NCBI GenBank assembly: GCA_038496445.1
Contig: JALMLS010000451.1
Span: 85,380 to 149,379 of the forward strand
DNA length: 64,000 nucleotides
From: Trichosphaerium sp. ATCC 40318
Taxonomy: Eukaryota; Discosea; Flabellinia; Trichosidae
Direction: 5' to 3'
A model generated the notes under the pieces. It ran no database searches, was not told where the DNA came from, and saw only the letters and a program-made list of their open reading frames with translations. Shown one piece after another: positions 11,678 through 29,188 of the stretch (its first letter is position 1; each line of letters opens with the position of its first letter). The translations under genes were made by a program, and so were the position numbers.

Positions 11678-14600
11678 ATGAAGAGAAAGGCGTCACAGTC
11701 TGGAAACAGCATCCCTTTAAGCAAAAAAATGAAACCAACAGCGTCAACCGCAAAGGTTACAGATGTTCAGAAGTTGTATGAAGCGGAAATCGGGTCTTTT
11801 GATCAGTTTACTGCTAAGAAGTTCTCAGAGCAGATAGGTACGCGAGAACGCGTTGAGTAAGGTTTTTTTTTGTTCTGTTTAACAAAACCACAGCAAACAA
11901 GCCTTGGTTGGATTCAATAGACCTGAAAGTTGAAGATGCGAAGTATTTCGAGTTATTTAATGCCGGTGGGTAACAACGGTGCTTTTGTCAATTTGACAGA
12001 CGTTTAGATCCTGCCACAAGGTCAAATAAGCACTATGTTGCCGAAGATTTCCGTTTGGGTACAGACGAGATGGGATTACTCAAAAAAAACGGTTTTGTTG
12101 TCTCCTCTCGTTTAGGTGATGGAAGTCCAGGTACGCAATACTATTAAAGCTTTACAACGAAAGGAACTTGACACAGTTACAGGAAAAACGTATTTTAAAA
12201 TTTTCTCAAACGACTTGCCTGTCTTCATTACAGCTGACTCAATGCTTCACGCGTGGCACTGGTACGAATGAATAGAGAAAGAGTCACCTTTTCTTTTTCA
12301 AAGCTTTCTCTTTGTTACTTCTTATTGCTGCCTTAGGTCCTTTGACAAGAGCACCATGGAGCTAGAGACGTACTACCACTCTCCAACCCTACGTGATATA
12401 TTGTTGGGTATGCTCAAGGCTGTATCCGCGTTACGTAGGACTATCAAAAGTGACAGTGTATTCCACAAGTCATTGGACGACGCAGACTTGTTCCTTAAAG
12501 TAGCGTTACAGCTTCTCCGATTCTCTAGTTCAAGAGACCTCGATAAAGCTCAGACCACTGTATCAGATCCTACCGGTGCTGTAAACAGCTTTACAAGAAA
12601 AGCACTGGCTGGTAAAGGCACTGAAATTGTTGAGCTGTTTGGTGATAAACGGTACAAAAAAAAGTCAGCACCTTTTTTCTTCTTTTGACACGTGCACAGG
12701 AGCATCGATTTTTCCAATTTTATACCACGAGGTCATTACGATAGAACCAAAGAGCTGCAATGTTATTTCAGAAGCTTTTCTTGGCTCTCTGGCATCGACT
12801 TTCGCATTGCCGGTGGTAAAGCTGCTGACAATGAAAATAACGCTAGACAACTTGCAAGTACCCTGGTATTATTCGAATTACTACGTACTTCCCGTGGTCT
12901 CAACAAGGTAAACATCATTCATGTATTCATTTCATGTTACTTACAGAGTCTTAGTGGAAAGATTTACACAAGACAATTGCATTCTTTGCTGGCACTTCCG
13001 ATGCTGCTGATTTTCATAATCTAGAAACAGTTTTGAGTTGGTGGGGTTGGGACAAGGACCCCTTGGGTAAAATCAAGACGGAAACCGATTTGATTAAGCT
13101 CCAAACATCCATCAATGTATCTAGAACAGGAAAAGTACTCATAAACACTGATCCTTCTAATCTAAAGCCTGACGAAAATAATACTCCTGATAGATGTGAA
13201 TTTAGGTAAAAATATGCACTTCTCTTTTTTGACCTTTTTTTTGATAAAAAAAAACTTACCTCCATGTTCTAGATTCATTGGTGGCTGCTTTGTGCTTGAC
13301 ACGTGGGCCATGTCTAAGTTTGTAGGTAAAATGAAGGATCCAGCAACCCAGCAGGAGTTTACTAGGCGTACACTATCAAGTCTCGATATCGCATACTCTG
13401 TCCTTGTACGTGTATTCATCCAACCTTGCGTTAAGCATATCTCATCATGTTAGAATAACGAGGGAGCTGGTATGATAATCTCAGACCGAATCAACGGCAA
13501 AGTACCGCCTCCAGAACCCAAGAGGCGTACTGATGTCTTCTCCTACCAAGAAACGCCTAAAGCAGACTTGGGTGCCAAGATTGGCACTATCAAAGCCATC
13601 ACCAGCAAGGGCTATCGAGAAAATAAGGTTGTAACTACCTTAGCTGTTGACGTTTACGAAAATGAACCTATTGACCACTTCTTGTTGGACATACTCAAAA
13701 AATACCTGGAAAGCCAAAAACCAGTACAAGATGACTTGAGTTATCTCATGTGCGAAAAAAACCCAGCAGTGCGAACCTGTAATTTGCTTATCACTGTTTT
13801 AGGATCAACTGTTATAGTGAGGATTATGCAACAAGATATACTGATCAATCCAAACTCGTAACGGACTATGGTATCGGAAGTTCAGTGACTGAGGTTCACT
13901 TTACTTACATTAACATGAAAGATGTACGCACTTTGGGTTTTAACACTTAGAACGTGCTTAAGCTTTGTAGCGCTTGAAGTGGGAGACAGGACCAGAAATA
14001 TATCCACATCATATTCCATCCAAGCTACGTGATGGAAAACCTTTCCAACACCAACTCGAGGTGCGATGCCTAAAAGGTACTTGTAGGCTTATGATTTGTA
14101 GTGTGTAAGAAAGGTTATTAATGACCTTCCGGATGAAATATGGAGTCAGTCAGTGTACAACATGTGGTTGACTGCATTGAGGGAACTATCAGCTGACACT
14201 ACATCCGAAGCATACCCTCAAGGTATGCCTTAAATTGGATTGGATCATTTCTAACTGAACTGTTAGCAATGCGTACAAAAGCTTGGAAACTCAAGGACGT
14301 GAATACTCAAGCAGCATCTTGGACACAACTTCGTCATGACTTTATCCTTTATATCAAAAAACTAACGCTCCGTGGTGGTTGCTTTTATCCTGATGGCTAT
14401 GTGGAACCACGTGTTAAAGCACGTGATAAATATTAACTTTTTTTTGATAATTCGTCTCTCACGTGGTGCTAACTGGTTTTTCTTAGTTCTGGGAAGCCAT
14501 GGAGAAAATGGCGTTGTTTCAAAGCAACATGTTACTAGCTCTGCCTTTCCCTAAGGGAAAGCATGACATAAAGGACTGGCAAGGAAAAGTTTACAAGACA

Positions 14601-15300
14601 ATTAAATATGATGATATTAAAAACAATCAAGCCCAATTCTACCGTAACTTCGCAAATAAAATGGGTAGATTGAAGGATATTGCAGCAAAACAAGTTGCTG
14701 GAGTTAAGCACGGTGATAAAGATGTAAAGTTTGTCAAAACCATAATGGAAAAATTGCAATTCGGTTCTGGACCTCCTATTCTCGAAGGTAATCAAACTAC
14801 ATTAGTTTTGAGGTGTCTTTCAGCGCTTTGCTCACCACTGACAATCCGCAACCAAATTCTAAATCGTATTGTAGGATGGTATCCAGGATTATTCTTTGGA
14901 TCTAGGACTGGTTGTGTTGACTATGATTCTGCTGTGGTTAGTTAATACAAATTAATTGGTTACTTCTTTTACCTTAACACATTGTGTTCCAGGTTGCTGA
15001 CGTTTTCGATCATATGCCTGATCCTCTAACACACGATGCTGGTGGAGTGCTACACCAAGGTATAGAGCCAGCTGTAAACAAATAACTCACCTGCCTTAAT
15101 TACTAGGTGTAACAAACACTACCAATTTGCTCTTAATTGCTGTCGATACGAAATCCGGAACAGCCATGTTTGCTGGGCCAACTATGGATCATTATGAGTT
15201 TGAAACTGCGCCTGGAGGGCGATACACAGACAAGGAGTGGCAAAAATTATCATTGCGAAAACCTTCACGTCCTGCTTGGTTAAGTAATTTCATGGTATAG
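11678..15300 (+). CDS. DUF3160 domain protein
   Basis: Large protein of about 900 residues in roughly 14 exons. It matches DUF3160, a family I know mainly from bacterial and archaeal exported proteins of unknown function. Landmarks: NDLPVFITADSMLHAWH, TRRTLSSLDIAYSVL, AASWTQLRHDFILY, GYVEP, GWYPGLFF and a C-terminal YTDKEWQ with RPAW. Unlike the bacterial homologues it has no signal peptide and begins MKRKASQSG followed by KKMK, a basic stretch that could be a nuclear localisation signal. The intron at 14419-14486 is best read as GC-AG (donor GCACGT) because this keeps the GYVEP spacing. The junction near 13790-13835 has two equally possible solutions. Confidence 0.85.
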
Positions 15301-15461
15301 TCGCAATGGACTGTGAAGCATGACATGCGTCAACCTTTCAACCCCCTTACAAAAAGGAAATAAACTTAGTTTTAGCACATGTGACTATTGATGTAATCCA
15401 TTGTGAGTTGCTGAAGTTATACCAAGACTCTAGAGTTGATAGTGTTTGAAGATTTTTGGTT

Positions 15462-18972
<3,511 letters not shown>

Positions 18973-19259
18973 TCGAACTATTTACGCGTTGGCTACTCGT
19001 TGGAGCGATTGTTCTGTTTGGAGGTTAAGGCACGAGAATTATTGTCGTTGACACTTGTAAAAACTCTAACTAAAGTCGACAATGTCATTATTTTAGTCCA
19101 ATAGGCTGTTTTTTAATGAACGCAAGCAGAAATACGGTTGAAAACGCTATGCCATCGTAAACATTATTTTATACTCACTGGCCGTCACAATAGTTTATAT
19201 GGTGAGCAAATACATCGTACACAAAATTACAAACGTTTTTATGAAATTACAAGGTTAAT

Positions 19260-19481
19260 TTAGTTGTAGTACAGCTCCAAGCCCATACCGTCTTTGATTT
19301 CGTAGTCTTCTAATGTAATATGATCCTTGTAAATAGTATACCATTTTTGCAAGCGAATCTTCTCTGGTTTGGTGCCTGTCTGCGCAGCGATGATCTTCTT
19401 TAGATCGCCGATTGTATCATCAGGATTACACTTTACGCGCACTTTCTTGCCAAGTCTGTCGTTTACAATAATTTCTATCAT
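19260..19481 (-). CDS. UBL5: Ubiquitin-like protein 5 / Hub1
   Basis: Complete 73-residue single-exon protein, exactly the family length. It begins [18 protein letters not shown] and ends in the LYYN tail with its double Tyr typical of Hub1/UBL5, lacking the diglycine of conjugated ubiquitin. Hub1 binds spliceosomal proteins such as Snu66 non-covalently and helps the use of weak 5' splice sites. In this genome, with non-standard donors and GC-AG introns, that role is of particular interest. It lies between LARS2 and the CDGSH gene on the same strand. Confidence 0.97.
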   Translation of the reverse strand: MIEIIVNDRLGKKVRVKCNPDDTIGDLKKIIAAQTGTKPEKIRLQKWYTIYKDHITLEDYEIKDGMGLELYYN

Positions 19482-19704
19482 AGTAGGAGTGGTTTATAAC
19501 GTTAGAACAGTATTCGAATGGTGTAATTGGCGCACTTATTTGTGATTAAGGCCACTTGAAAAAAGCAAAGAAAAGGGTATTACTTCCTTCTCATAACTAC
19601 TGGTGAACACTCTTACATGGCTCTCACCGAAAGGTACAAATCAAATAGCAAAATTTTTATGACACTTGACACATTGCAATAATAATAAAAACTATTGCAA
19701 TGTT

Positions 19705-20146
19705 TTACCATTGCAAGGATGAAGAAAGTTTACATGGTGGTTCTGTCGGATTAGCTGGCATAGTAGAGTGAGTTCCATCGCAGAAAGGAGGCGCTTTGGT
19801 GTATTTACAACCACAAATAAGGCTTAGTTTTGTGTTTGGTGCTGTAAAGACGACAGGTGCGAATTTAGGTTTGCCATCGTCTCCAAGAATTGTCAAATGT
19901 GTATTGTCGCAAAGCGGTTGGCTCTGAAGCTGTTTAGCACTATTTACATACACAGCTTACCTTGCTTGCGCCGCAACTGCACCATCTATAGCTCTTTCCA
20001 GGCTCTAATTGGAGAGTGTATGGTGCGTACATTGGAATTTGAGGTATATGATCCGCAACGACGCTTCCAACACTGTGACTATATCATATTGTAAATAATT
20101 CGTACCACGCACGCTTTGTAGCTTCCTCCTTGTTGTTCTCAGCCAT
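19705..20146 (-). CDS. Tandem CDGSH iron-sulfur domain protein (CISD3/MiNT type)
   Basis: Small protein of about 120 residues with two 2Fe-2S binding motifs. The first reads CSCGASK plus SQPLCDNTH, the second CGCKYTKAPPFCDGTH. Two CDGSH motifs in one chain is the CISD3 (Miner2) arrangement, a mitochondrial-matrix protein in animals. Three exons; the second intron must use the distal CAG acceptor (after CTTCAG), since only this restores the exact C-x-C-x2-S-x3-P-x-C-D spacing. The first intron is about 33 nt. A conventional presequence is weak (MAENNKEEATKRA). In the first motif, Asn replaces the usual Gly after CD. Confidence 0.9.
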
Positions 20147-20268
20147 CGATGTGTGGACCTACTGTAACACCTTGAATTATTAAACTTAGGCGGCTGGCTT
20201 GCTGTAACGGCCTTTAACTGTAAAACATTCAACAAAACATAACTTAAGCTTATTTTACAGTAACAACA

Positions 20269-22001
<1,733 letters not shown>

Positions 22002-22182
22002 GCAATAAACACGCCTTCTTAATACTCATTTTGTTCCAGTTGTGATGTTTTACAGCTTAGTAATACCATCAAAATTCACGTCTCACAACGGATTGCCGTG
22101 GCGTTTTACAGTGCATTTCAATATCCAAACTTTGGCCTTGTACTCTCTTGAGCCATAAACAACTACAGGCGTTCATACAGTT

Positions 22183-23607
22183 TTACTTTATTTCATTTGG
22201 GAGCATAACTGGCATTGGTGATGTTTTTTTTGGAGGTGTAATAAGCGGTTTTACTTTTGAATTTACTTCCCGTTCAAACTGAACATGTGGTGCATGGTGC
22301 TTAATTGTAGCTGCAACTGCATCAACGTCGATACCATCCCACCAATAAGGAACGGCAATAAGCGTAATACCTGCCCTTTCACATTCATGCAATTTCTCCG
22401 TGTCACGTGCTTCTCGAACGCTAACGGATAGTCCTTCTGGAAAGATTCTATCAAAATAGTGTTGTTCGCCTTGTAGATATTAATACCATTAAGGAAACAA
22501 ATGAGCTCACCTTGATACTCAACAGCAATATTAAAATCTGCTATAAATATATCTACAGTCATAACTGTTCCAGTAGACTTCTTTATACCAATACAATGCT
22601 CTTCACTTATCTGTGCTGAAGGCCATAATCTTTGAATAGTATGAAACAATAGCCTGGATAGATTTAACTTGACAGAAATTTCCAGAAAAGAATCAAAAGA
22701 ACTATACCTTTGCATTGACTTCTTTGATGGTATGTCAAATTTTGACCAATCCCACACATAGAAAGGATCCAAAGTCTGCAACGCGTAAGGATAGTACGGA
22801 CGTAATGCAGAACCGCCCAAATCCTTTATGTTATTATATGAAACGCGGTACCTGAAAAACAAATGTGAGAAGCAAAAGGTACTTGTGAAAACAATAATAC
22901 CAATCCTCCATTTTCTTTATATGCAGGTCTGCTGAAATACTCTTCAGGAAATTACGTTGGTTGGTAGCTCTCGTCCAAAACCCATGGTCACGTGTCTTAC
23001 GCTGCTCTAAGCGCGGAGCATCAGGGTATAGCATGCTAATAGCACGTCGTAACGATCCACCATAGTGACTATTTTAAGTGTTTGTTGGCTTTTGACACAT
23101 GATTGTTTTCATTTGCAATTGGCAGCTTTCTACGTACATGTTTAAGATTGATCCACCTCCTAGCTTCTTTACTTGAATAATTTTCACACGTTGCCAATCA
23201 GTTACATGCTTTACATTTAGTTTTTCAGCGATAGCCTCTAATTTTTGTATTTGATTCTCTGGTGAGCTCCAGTGCTTATGTGGAGCAACTCTATGACAGT
23301 TAGGCCACTTAGTGGCACGTTGTAAGCTTACTCAAATTTTGAATCATCCCAGTCATGTTTTGGATATGCCTTACGCAAGGAATTTATCAGAGGCCCATCG
23401 CTGTTGAGTTTAGGAGTGTTTTGTCAAGAAATGTTTAACGTACGTCTCTAAGGTATTCCTCGTTATACCTACACCTTTAACAGTAAATATTCTCTGTTTT
23501 GGTACAGTATACCAAGCATCTAGATGTTTGACACTTAATTTCTCTCCTAATCTATTAAACCTGTTCTTGTACGTAGCGTGTAAAGCCTGATAGTAAGCAA
23601 CACGCAT
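22183..23607 (-). CDS. Repeat protein with C-terminal PD-(D/E)XK nuclease-like domain
   Basis: About 360 residues in seven exons. The N-terminal two thirds holds three copies of a unit of about 60 residues: SVKHLDAWYTV, NVKHVTDWQRV and HIKKMEDWYRV, each followed by a Gly-containing turn and a YP or W-(S)-K-F ending. The C-terminus reads TVDIFIADFNIAVEYQGE, then QHYFD, then LHECERAGITLIAVPYWW, the D...E-x-Q core of a PD-(D/E)XK fold. The intron inside the core (donor GTGAGC after CAAG) was placed so that GEQHYFD is restored. I have seen similar layouts in expanded families of fungi and oomycetes; no function is established to my knowledge. The usual catalytic Lys is Gln, as in some active members. 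Possible roles are DNA repair or mobile-element biology. Confidence 0.7.
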
Positions 23608-23915
23608 TTATAGCGGGTGTCACATTATACAGAACAAACTACAAATAGCACAGTGGCTTAAAACAACTTGGCTCTTTTTTTCAGCCTAATCTTCCTTGTA
23701 CATTAATTTTTTACTCTGGTAATATCAAACAAACAGTTACAAGTGTTGGTTAAAGAAACATTTGTGCTACTTGGCGTGTGAATTCTCCCAGTGTAGAACT
23801 TCGTCGCAAGATAACCTGCACACTACTTACACCAAGCCAAGCCGCTGATCATATTCAACAAATTGTTCGCAAATTTTGGGTGCGCTTGCTTCGCCCCGCT
23901 TTATGTACACTAATA
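23608..23915. other. Intergenic region, nothing specific
   Basis: About 310 bp upstream of the nuclease-like gene and downstream of the RING gene on the same strand. No coding signal or motif stands out. Confidence 0.4.
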
Positions 23916-25495
23916 TTACACTGCTTCATCTGGAGTTGCGTCAATTATTCTCTTACAGTAAGGGCAAGACTTATTGCGATGTAACCACTCATCAACGCCT
24001 GTAAAAAATACTTTTAGGAACTCATAAAAAAATAAAACAAAACTCAGTGAAACGTACACTCAGCGTGAAAATGATGTTTGCAAGGCAAAGTACGTAATCC
24101 ATCTCCGTCGTCATATTCGGATAAGCAAATTGCGCACCTGAAACAAGGTAATCAGAGCCAATAATAAACAGCGGAAAAAACAAAAAAGAAAAGAGTCAAG
24201 CAGGACTTACTTTGCATCGTCTGCTTCATACATCCCTTCTGTAAATACAACCTCTTCTGTCGTTTTACCAATAACCTTATCTGAAGCGCCTTAAATATAT
24301 ATCAGTATTGTACGGTGCTTACTTGTTAGTAAGTACCTCGATTTTCTGAGCGGAACAATGTTGGATGAAATATGTAAAGTAATCCCATGAACATCAACGA
24401 ACAACAACAAAACATAAATGCCAGACCAACGATTGAAAGATGTAATATGATCAATGACATACAAAGGCGATATAAATGATGCGACTAAAATATCATCAGA
24501 CGCGGTAAAAAAATATTTTTAAGTTCGTACGCAAGTTTTCGAACGGAAGGTCCAAACCATCCCCATTATGAACCAAAACAGCCAGAATAAATTGAGGATT
24601 CTCTCAAAGAAGAATACAACTTTTCTATGTAACCTTTGTTCGAGTAAGTTTAGCTCAAGTGCGTGAGTTAAAAGGATAAGTTTTTTTTGATTTTTATAAT
24701 CATAATTTCTTTTCCACAAAAGTATACACGAGCTCACTCGTACAATAGCCAATTTTATACATACCTTTGAGACATTGTTAAATTCTCTTCGTTGTGTCGT
24801 CGTAGCATAGGTTTTATGACGTAGGCCAAGTACGTTTCAACAATTAATGTTAACACCTGAAAACATAAGAAAATCCACACCCACCTTTGCATGATAAGTA
24901 AAACAATTGTTGTAGGGCTAATCAAGCTACTAGTTTTCGTAATTCATGAAAAAAAGATAGTGAGGTAATAACAGTACAAGTTTAAATGTATGTTGTTGGC
25001 GGTTCAGGTTACTAGCGAATAGAAACGTACTCTTTTAGTGGTTGATCGCAAGGTTTGTTCCTGTCAATTGTTGCGACGGTTGCTATAGGAATACAGACGC
25101 CCAAGAAATAAATACAGTACAGAAGATGAATCAGGCTGTTAAAAAATTGTTAGACGTTTTCTTTTAACACAAAACCACTTACCTTATCTTTCGCCTGGGC
25201 CTAGCTTCTGGTTCGTCGTCATCCGGAGGAAATACAATGTGGTCGTTACCGTCTAATAAGCCACTCGCTTCATCATCAGACGCATTTAGCGCGTACAAGT
25301 CTAGATTCGCAAACTCATCGTCTGTTACAAAATCTCCTTGCTGAAACTGCGCAGGCTCATCTAATTCTATGGCTGCATCATCGTCAAGAGGCCCAAGGCT
25401 TTCTTCGAGCTAAAAACCAATTAACACGCTTTGCCACATTTTTGCTAGCGAACTTGGTTTATGGTAGTCTCGTCAACTTCTTCTATATCAGACAT
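23916..25495 (-). CDS. Transmembrane RING-H2 E3 ubiquitin ligase
   Basis: The N-terminus is acidic ([18 protein letters not shown] and further Asp/Glu runs). Two or more hydrophobic segments follow: [31 protein letters not shown] and a late [13 protein letters not shown]. The C-terminus is a complete RING-H2 finger: [28 protein letters not shown] and SCPYCKRII, with Cys/His in C3H2C3 order. The C-terminal RING after membrane segments matches RNF/ATL-like ligases of endomembranes. The middle exons between about 24500 and 25000 are less certain; a long intron-like stretch there still has open frames. The protein stops soon after the RING (DATPDEAV). Confidence 0.85.
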
Positions 25496-25837
25496 CAACT
25501 AATGCCTCGTATTCAACCAAAACGCCAACTTACATGGTAAAAACAAAGTACGCTCCGCCAAAAAACCTCGTGAAACACTTTCACCAAACGGAAGTGCGCA
25601 GGTCCGCGGTGTTACCATGGCGGTAAAAGCACTGCATCGTTGAAGCAACGATGGTACAATTGGCTTTTGTCCAACACAGAAAAACAACTTTCGCGCTCCT
25701 TTTTAAAGCACCCTCAACGCAACAAACACAATGTAACAAGCACCGCTAACGCGAGTCGCGGGTTGTGATCACGTGATCACATTTAACTTTGACTTTTCGT
25801 AGTGAAATTTTCCAATTGTTTCAAACAAATACAAAAC
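25496..25837. promoter_or_regulatory. Bidirectional promoter, RING-H2 ligase / cathepsin L
   Basis: Divergent starts at 25495 and 25838. The segment is GC-richer than other intergenic DNA (CGCTCCGCC, GCGAGTCGCGGG) and carries an 18-bp palindrome close to the cathepsin start. Confidence 0.5.
25764..25781. promoter_or_regulatory. 18-bp perfect palindrome centred on CACGTG
   Basis: The sequence TGTGATCACGTGATCACA is its own reverse complement. Its core is the E-box/G-box hexamer CACGTG, flanked symmetrically by GAT and ATC, and it lies 57 bp upstream of the cathepsin L start. A dimeric bHLH or bZIP-like factor is a natural candidate binder, but none is identified. Confidence 0.6.
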
Positions 25838-27208
25838 ATGCAACGCCTCCTTCTACTAGCACTTGCCTTCGCGGTCTTGGCTTTCGCCGCCCATGGTAAC
25901 GACTACAAACGTCAATTCACCCGCTGGGTCCGTACGCACGGTAAAACCTACAGTGCCACCGAATACCGCCCAAGGTACGCACTTTACAAGCAAATTAGGA
26001 AAAAAAATGATTCTGATACACGTTTTTAGATTTAAAGTATGGAAGCGTAACGCTAAGTTCATCGAGCGCCACAACGCTGATGAGACCAAGACCCACAAAG
26101 TAGCAATGAACCACCTCGGTGACTTGTCTAGCCTTGAATTCCGCTCTGTCTACCTTGGTTTCAACGGAAACACCAAATCTGGTGTCTCTGTAACTAGCGA
26201 GAGAGATGCTGCTGTACCAGATACCTGGGATTGGAGGCCAAAAGGCGCTGTTACTCCTATTAAGAACCAAGGACAATGCGGTTCTTGCTGGTCGGTACGT
26301 AACCCCCGAAAATGCTTTTTCTTTACGCACTGTTTCACCATACGGTTACAGCGTATTTTTAGTTTTTTTATCGACTAATTCTCACGTGACCAAAGATTTA
26401 TATTATTGTTTTAACTTTTCATTATAGTTTTCTGCCGCCGAATCTACCGAAGGTTGTCACTTCCTCGACACTGGTAAACTCGTCGGTCTCTCTGAGCAAA
26501 ATTTGATGGACTGTTCCCAATCATACGGTAACCAAGGATGTAACGGTGGTTTGATGGACCAAGGTACGCGTTACCCTTTTTTTTTTTTACTTTTCGTACC
26601 CAATAACTAATTTTTTCAATTAGCTTTCGAGTACATCATCAAGAACGGTGGTATCGACACTGAATCTAGCTACCCGTACGCTCTTATTTTCTGATATTTC
26701 ATAAATTTTCGTGTATTTTTCGGTCGTTTTTGGTACTAATCACGCTCTGCAGATACCAAACCGAGTCAACATTCGACTGCAGATACAAGGCCGCTAACTG
26801 CGGTTCTACCGTCACATCTTACAAAGATGTTCCTTCTGGTGATGAGAACTCTTTGATGTCTTTCGTCTACGCTGCCCCTACCTCCGTAGCTATTGATGCT
26901 TCCCACCAATCCTTCCAATTCTACAGCTCTGGTGTCTACTATGAACCAGAATGCTCTTCCTCCCAACTTGACCACGGTGTTTTGGCCGTCGGATACGGTG
27001 CCTCAGGAAGCTCCGACTACTGGTACGCTACAATAACAAGCTCATAAGATACTTGATTTTTTTTATTGACTTCTTTTTTAGGATTGTCAAAAACTCATGG
27101 GGTGCCGGTTGGGGTGACTCTGGTTACATCATGATGAGCCGTAACCGCAACAACAACTGTGGTATCGCTACTTCTGCTTCCCGTCCTTTGGGTTGCAAAG
27201 ACTGCTAA
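25838..27208 (+). CDS. Cathepsin L-like cysteine protease (papain family C1)
   Basis: Secreted or lysosomal endopeptidase made as a preproenzyme. The signal peptide is clear ([20 protein letters not shown]). The propeptide has an ERFNIN-like helix ([16 protein letters not shown]). The mature domain starts near [20 protein letters not shown]. Catalytic Cys lies in QCGSCWSFSAAE, His in [11 protein letters not shown] and Asn in [24 protein letters not shown] is the usual conserved segment. One intron splits the active-site CWS from FSAAE. About 325 residues, the normal length, ending GCKDC. Many phagotrophic amoebae carry large sets of such proteases for digesting prey. Confidence 0.97.
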
Positions 27209-27838
27209 ACTTCCCTTGTACTTCGCGCATAATCAGCGAATTTTAAATAAACTTTTGTTTGATTTATTCTATTGTCAGTCAAATTAATTAGCTTCCGTCC
27301 AGATCATTTTTGAAGTCTTGACGTTTAGTATCGACTATTGCTGGTAGTGTACCTTGTCCGTACAATTTCAAGTTAATAACCAACGGAGTTTATGCGGATA
27401 AACACTTGGATTGAAATACAAAAATGCCTACGCTAAAACGTGATATAAAAAGGTGCGCAAGCCAAATATTTCTATTTAATAACTCTAGTAGCCACATCGA
27501 GCGAATAAATTTACCTTGCTCCAATTAGCAATAGTAGTCTTATTTGCTACATAAAAAGGAAAGGAAATTGTGCGTAGCCGAGCAACATAACTCAGCATTT
27601 TTACATTGGCTCAAATGGAGGTAAAAGGGCTGGGAACATTACAAAATCACAATGTGTATAAATATGGAGGTTCTCGTCTTGGTTAACAATGTATGATTCA
27701 CTTTATAAAGAACAAAGTAAAACAGAAGCTTACTAATTTGACTGACAACTACAATATTGTTTGGTTGATTCGTTTACTCTCAAATAAATTTATTGTACAA
27801 AAAGTACTCATCTGAGTACGATAAATTACATTTTAAAA
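27209..27838. other. Convergent intergenic region, nothing specific
   Basis: About 630 AT-rich bases between the 3' ends of the cathepsin and GNAT-like genes. No open frame of useful length and no conserved motif seen beyond polyadenylation-like AATAAA strings. Confidence 0.4.
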
Positions 27839-28954
27839 TCACGTGTAAAGACTTTGCGTAGAGCTCAGATGTGTCCAACCTCTCTTCCTAAATACACCAT
27901 TACTTTTGAACATGTCAAGTGCTAGTACGTACAAATGTGTTGGTGCAGATGTTGATGCCTTCGCGTGCGTGACTGCGTATTTGTACCCTCGTTTTCTTGC
28001 ATCATCGAGGCGCATTTTAGTTATGCCCAGATTTAAACCACGTTTTTTAGCAGAGGGTAACGTTGCTCCAAGCTGCAAGTTAATGGTACTATCTTTTTCA
28101 AAGTACGCTGTCATACCAATCGCCTGAGGTTCGGTCGCATCTATCAAAGTAAGCAACCGAAGCAATAGGTGTACGAACGCACCACGCAACTTTCCTAGGT
28201 AGATATCGACGTCACACTTCGATTTTATAGCACTCTCAGCATATCTAACTGCAGACTCCTATTTTACTATGTGAGAATTTATCTAGATAAAGCGCGTACT
28301 ATATCGCATCCACAGCACTTGCTTATAATCTTTCCAATCTTTTTATAGTCTCTAGTGAATGATTAGACTATTATTTTACACCTTGCAAGCACGTGTACGT
28401 TTCTTTCCAAACGTCAATGTCGTCGGCCATTGTATAGTTGTCGCTATTTGTTGTAGACCCCAGGCAATGATACAAACTATGTTTTAACCCATAGTCACGT
28501 GTTAACTTCGTAAAAAGTCCTTTGACGCTCCGATGGGTGTAATTAGGGTCTTCTATGATATCCCAAGCGAGGACATCTCCACAACTCAACGTTTTTTTTA
28601 TTGCGTTATCTACACTTATTCCCTTCGGATCAAAATGAGTAATAAGGCACGTTTTACTGTTGGTCATCTGCGGATCATAACGACCAGTAACTCCTTCGAT
28701 GGGAATGGCTTGAAGTGTCAGTTTTCATTTTATTGATAGTTCGTACGACGCCCTGGTAGTGCTGAAAATGGCCTAGGATACAATCTTATGGCATCGTAGC
28801 AAACTCTAGTTAGTTTTACTATCTCTTCTGTGGCGAGTTGTTGTGCTGTATGATGAACAGGTATTGTTGGTACAGCTCTAGAGTTAGGTCTAGAAACTCG
28901 AACAGCTGCTTTGGCGTAGATATGAGCCATTTGTGAATAAAGAACGAAAGCCAA
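27839..28954 (-). CDS. GNAT-family N-acetyltransferase-like protein
   Basis: Roughly 320 residues in about five exons. The clearest segment is LGATLPSAKKRGLNLGITK followed by MRLDDARKRGYKYAVTHA and a C-terminal FRKRGW, which fits GNAT motif A (acetyl-CoA loop Q/R-x-x-G-x-G/A, here degenerate: RGLNLG) and the Y/F-x-x-x-GF end. The N-terminal half (VHHTAQQLATEEIVKLTRVC and SVDNAIKKTLSCGDVLAWDI) has no family I can name. ATG at 28954 or 28930 (MAHIY) are both possible. The last intron would be only 30 nt. The degenerate loop leaves catalytic activity in doubt, so the assignment is moderate. Confidence 0.55.
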
Positions 28955-29188
28955 TTTTATTATTAGAATGATTGATTATTTTAACGTCGCACTTCGGAAA
29001 AACTAATGTAACGCGATGGACTTGAAAAGTGTAGTTTGGTCATTACTAGGATAGAAAAACAATACTTGATGGTTTGAAAAGTGGGTGCTTGTTGAAATTA
29101 CATTGAAGGGGGTTACAAGAACGATTCTGGAACGTTATTTCGAAAGCCACTTTCAAAAAATGTAAGAATTTTACTAACCTAAGTGGAG

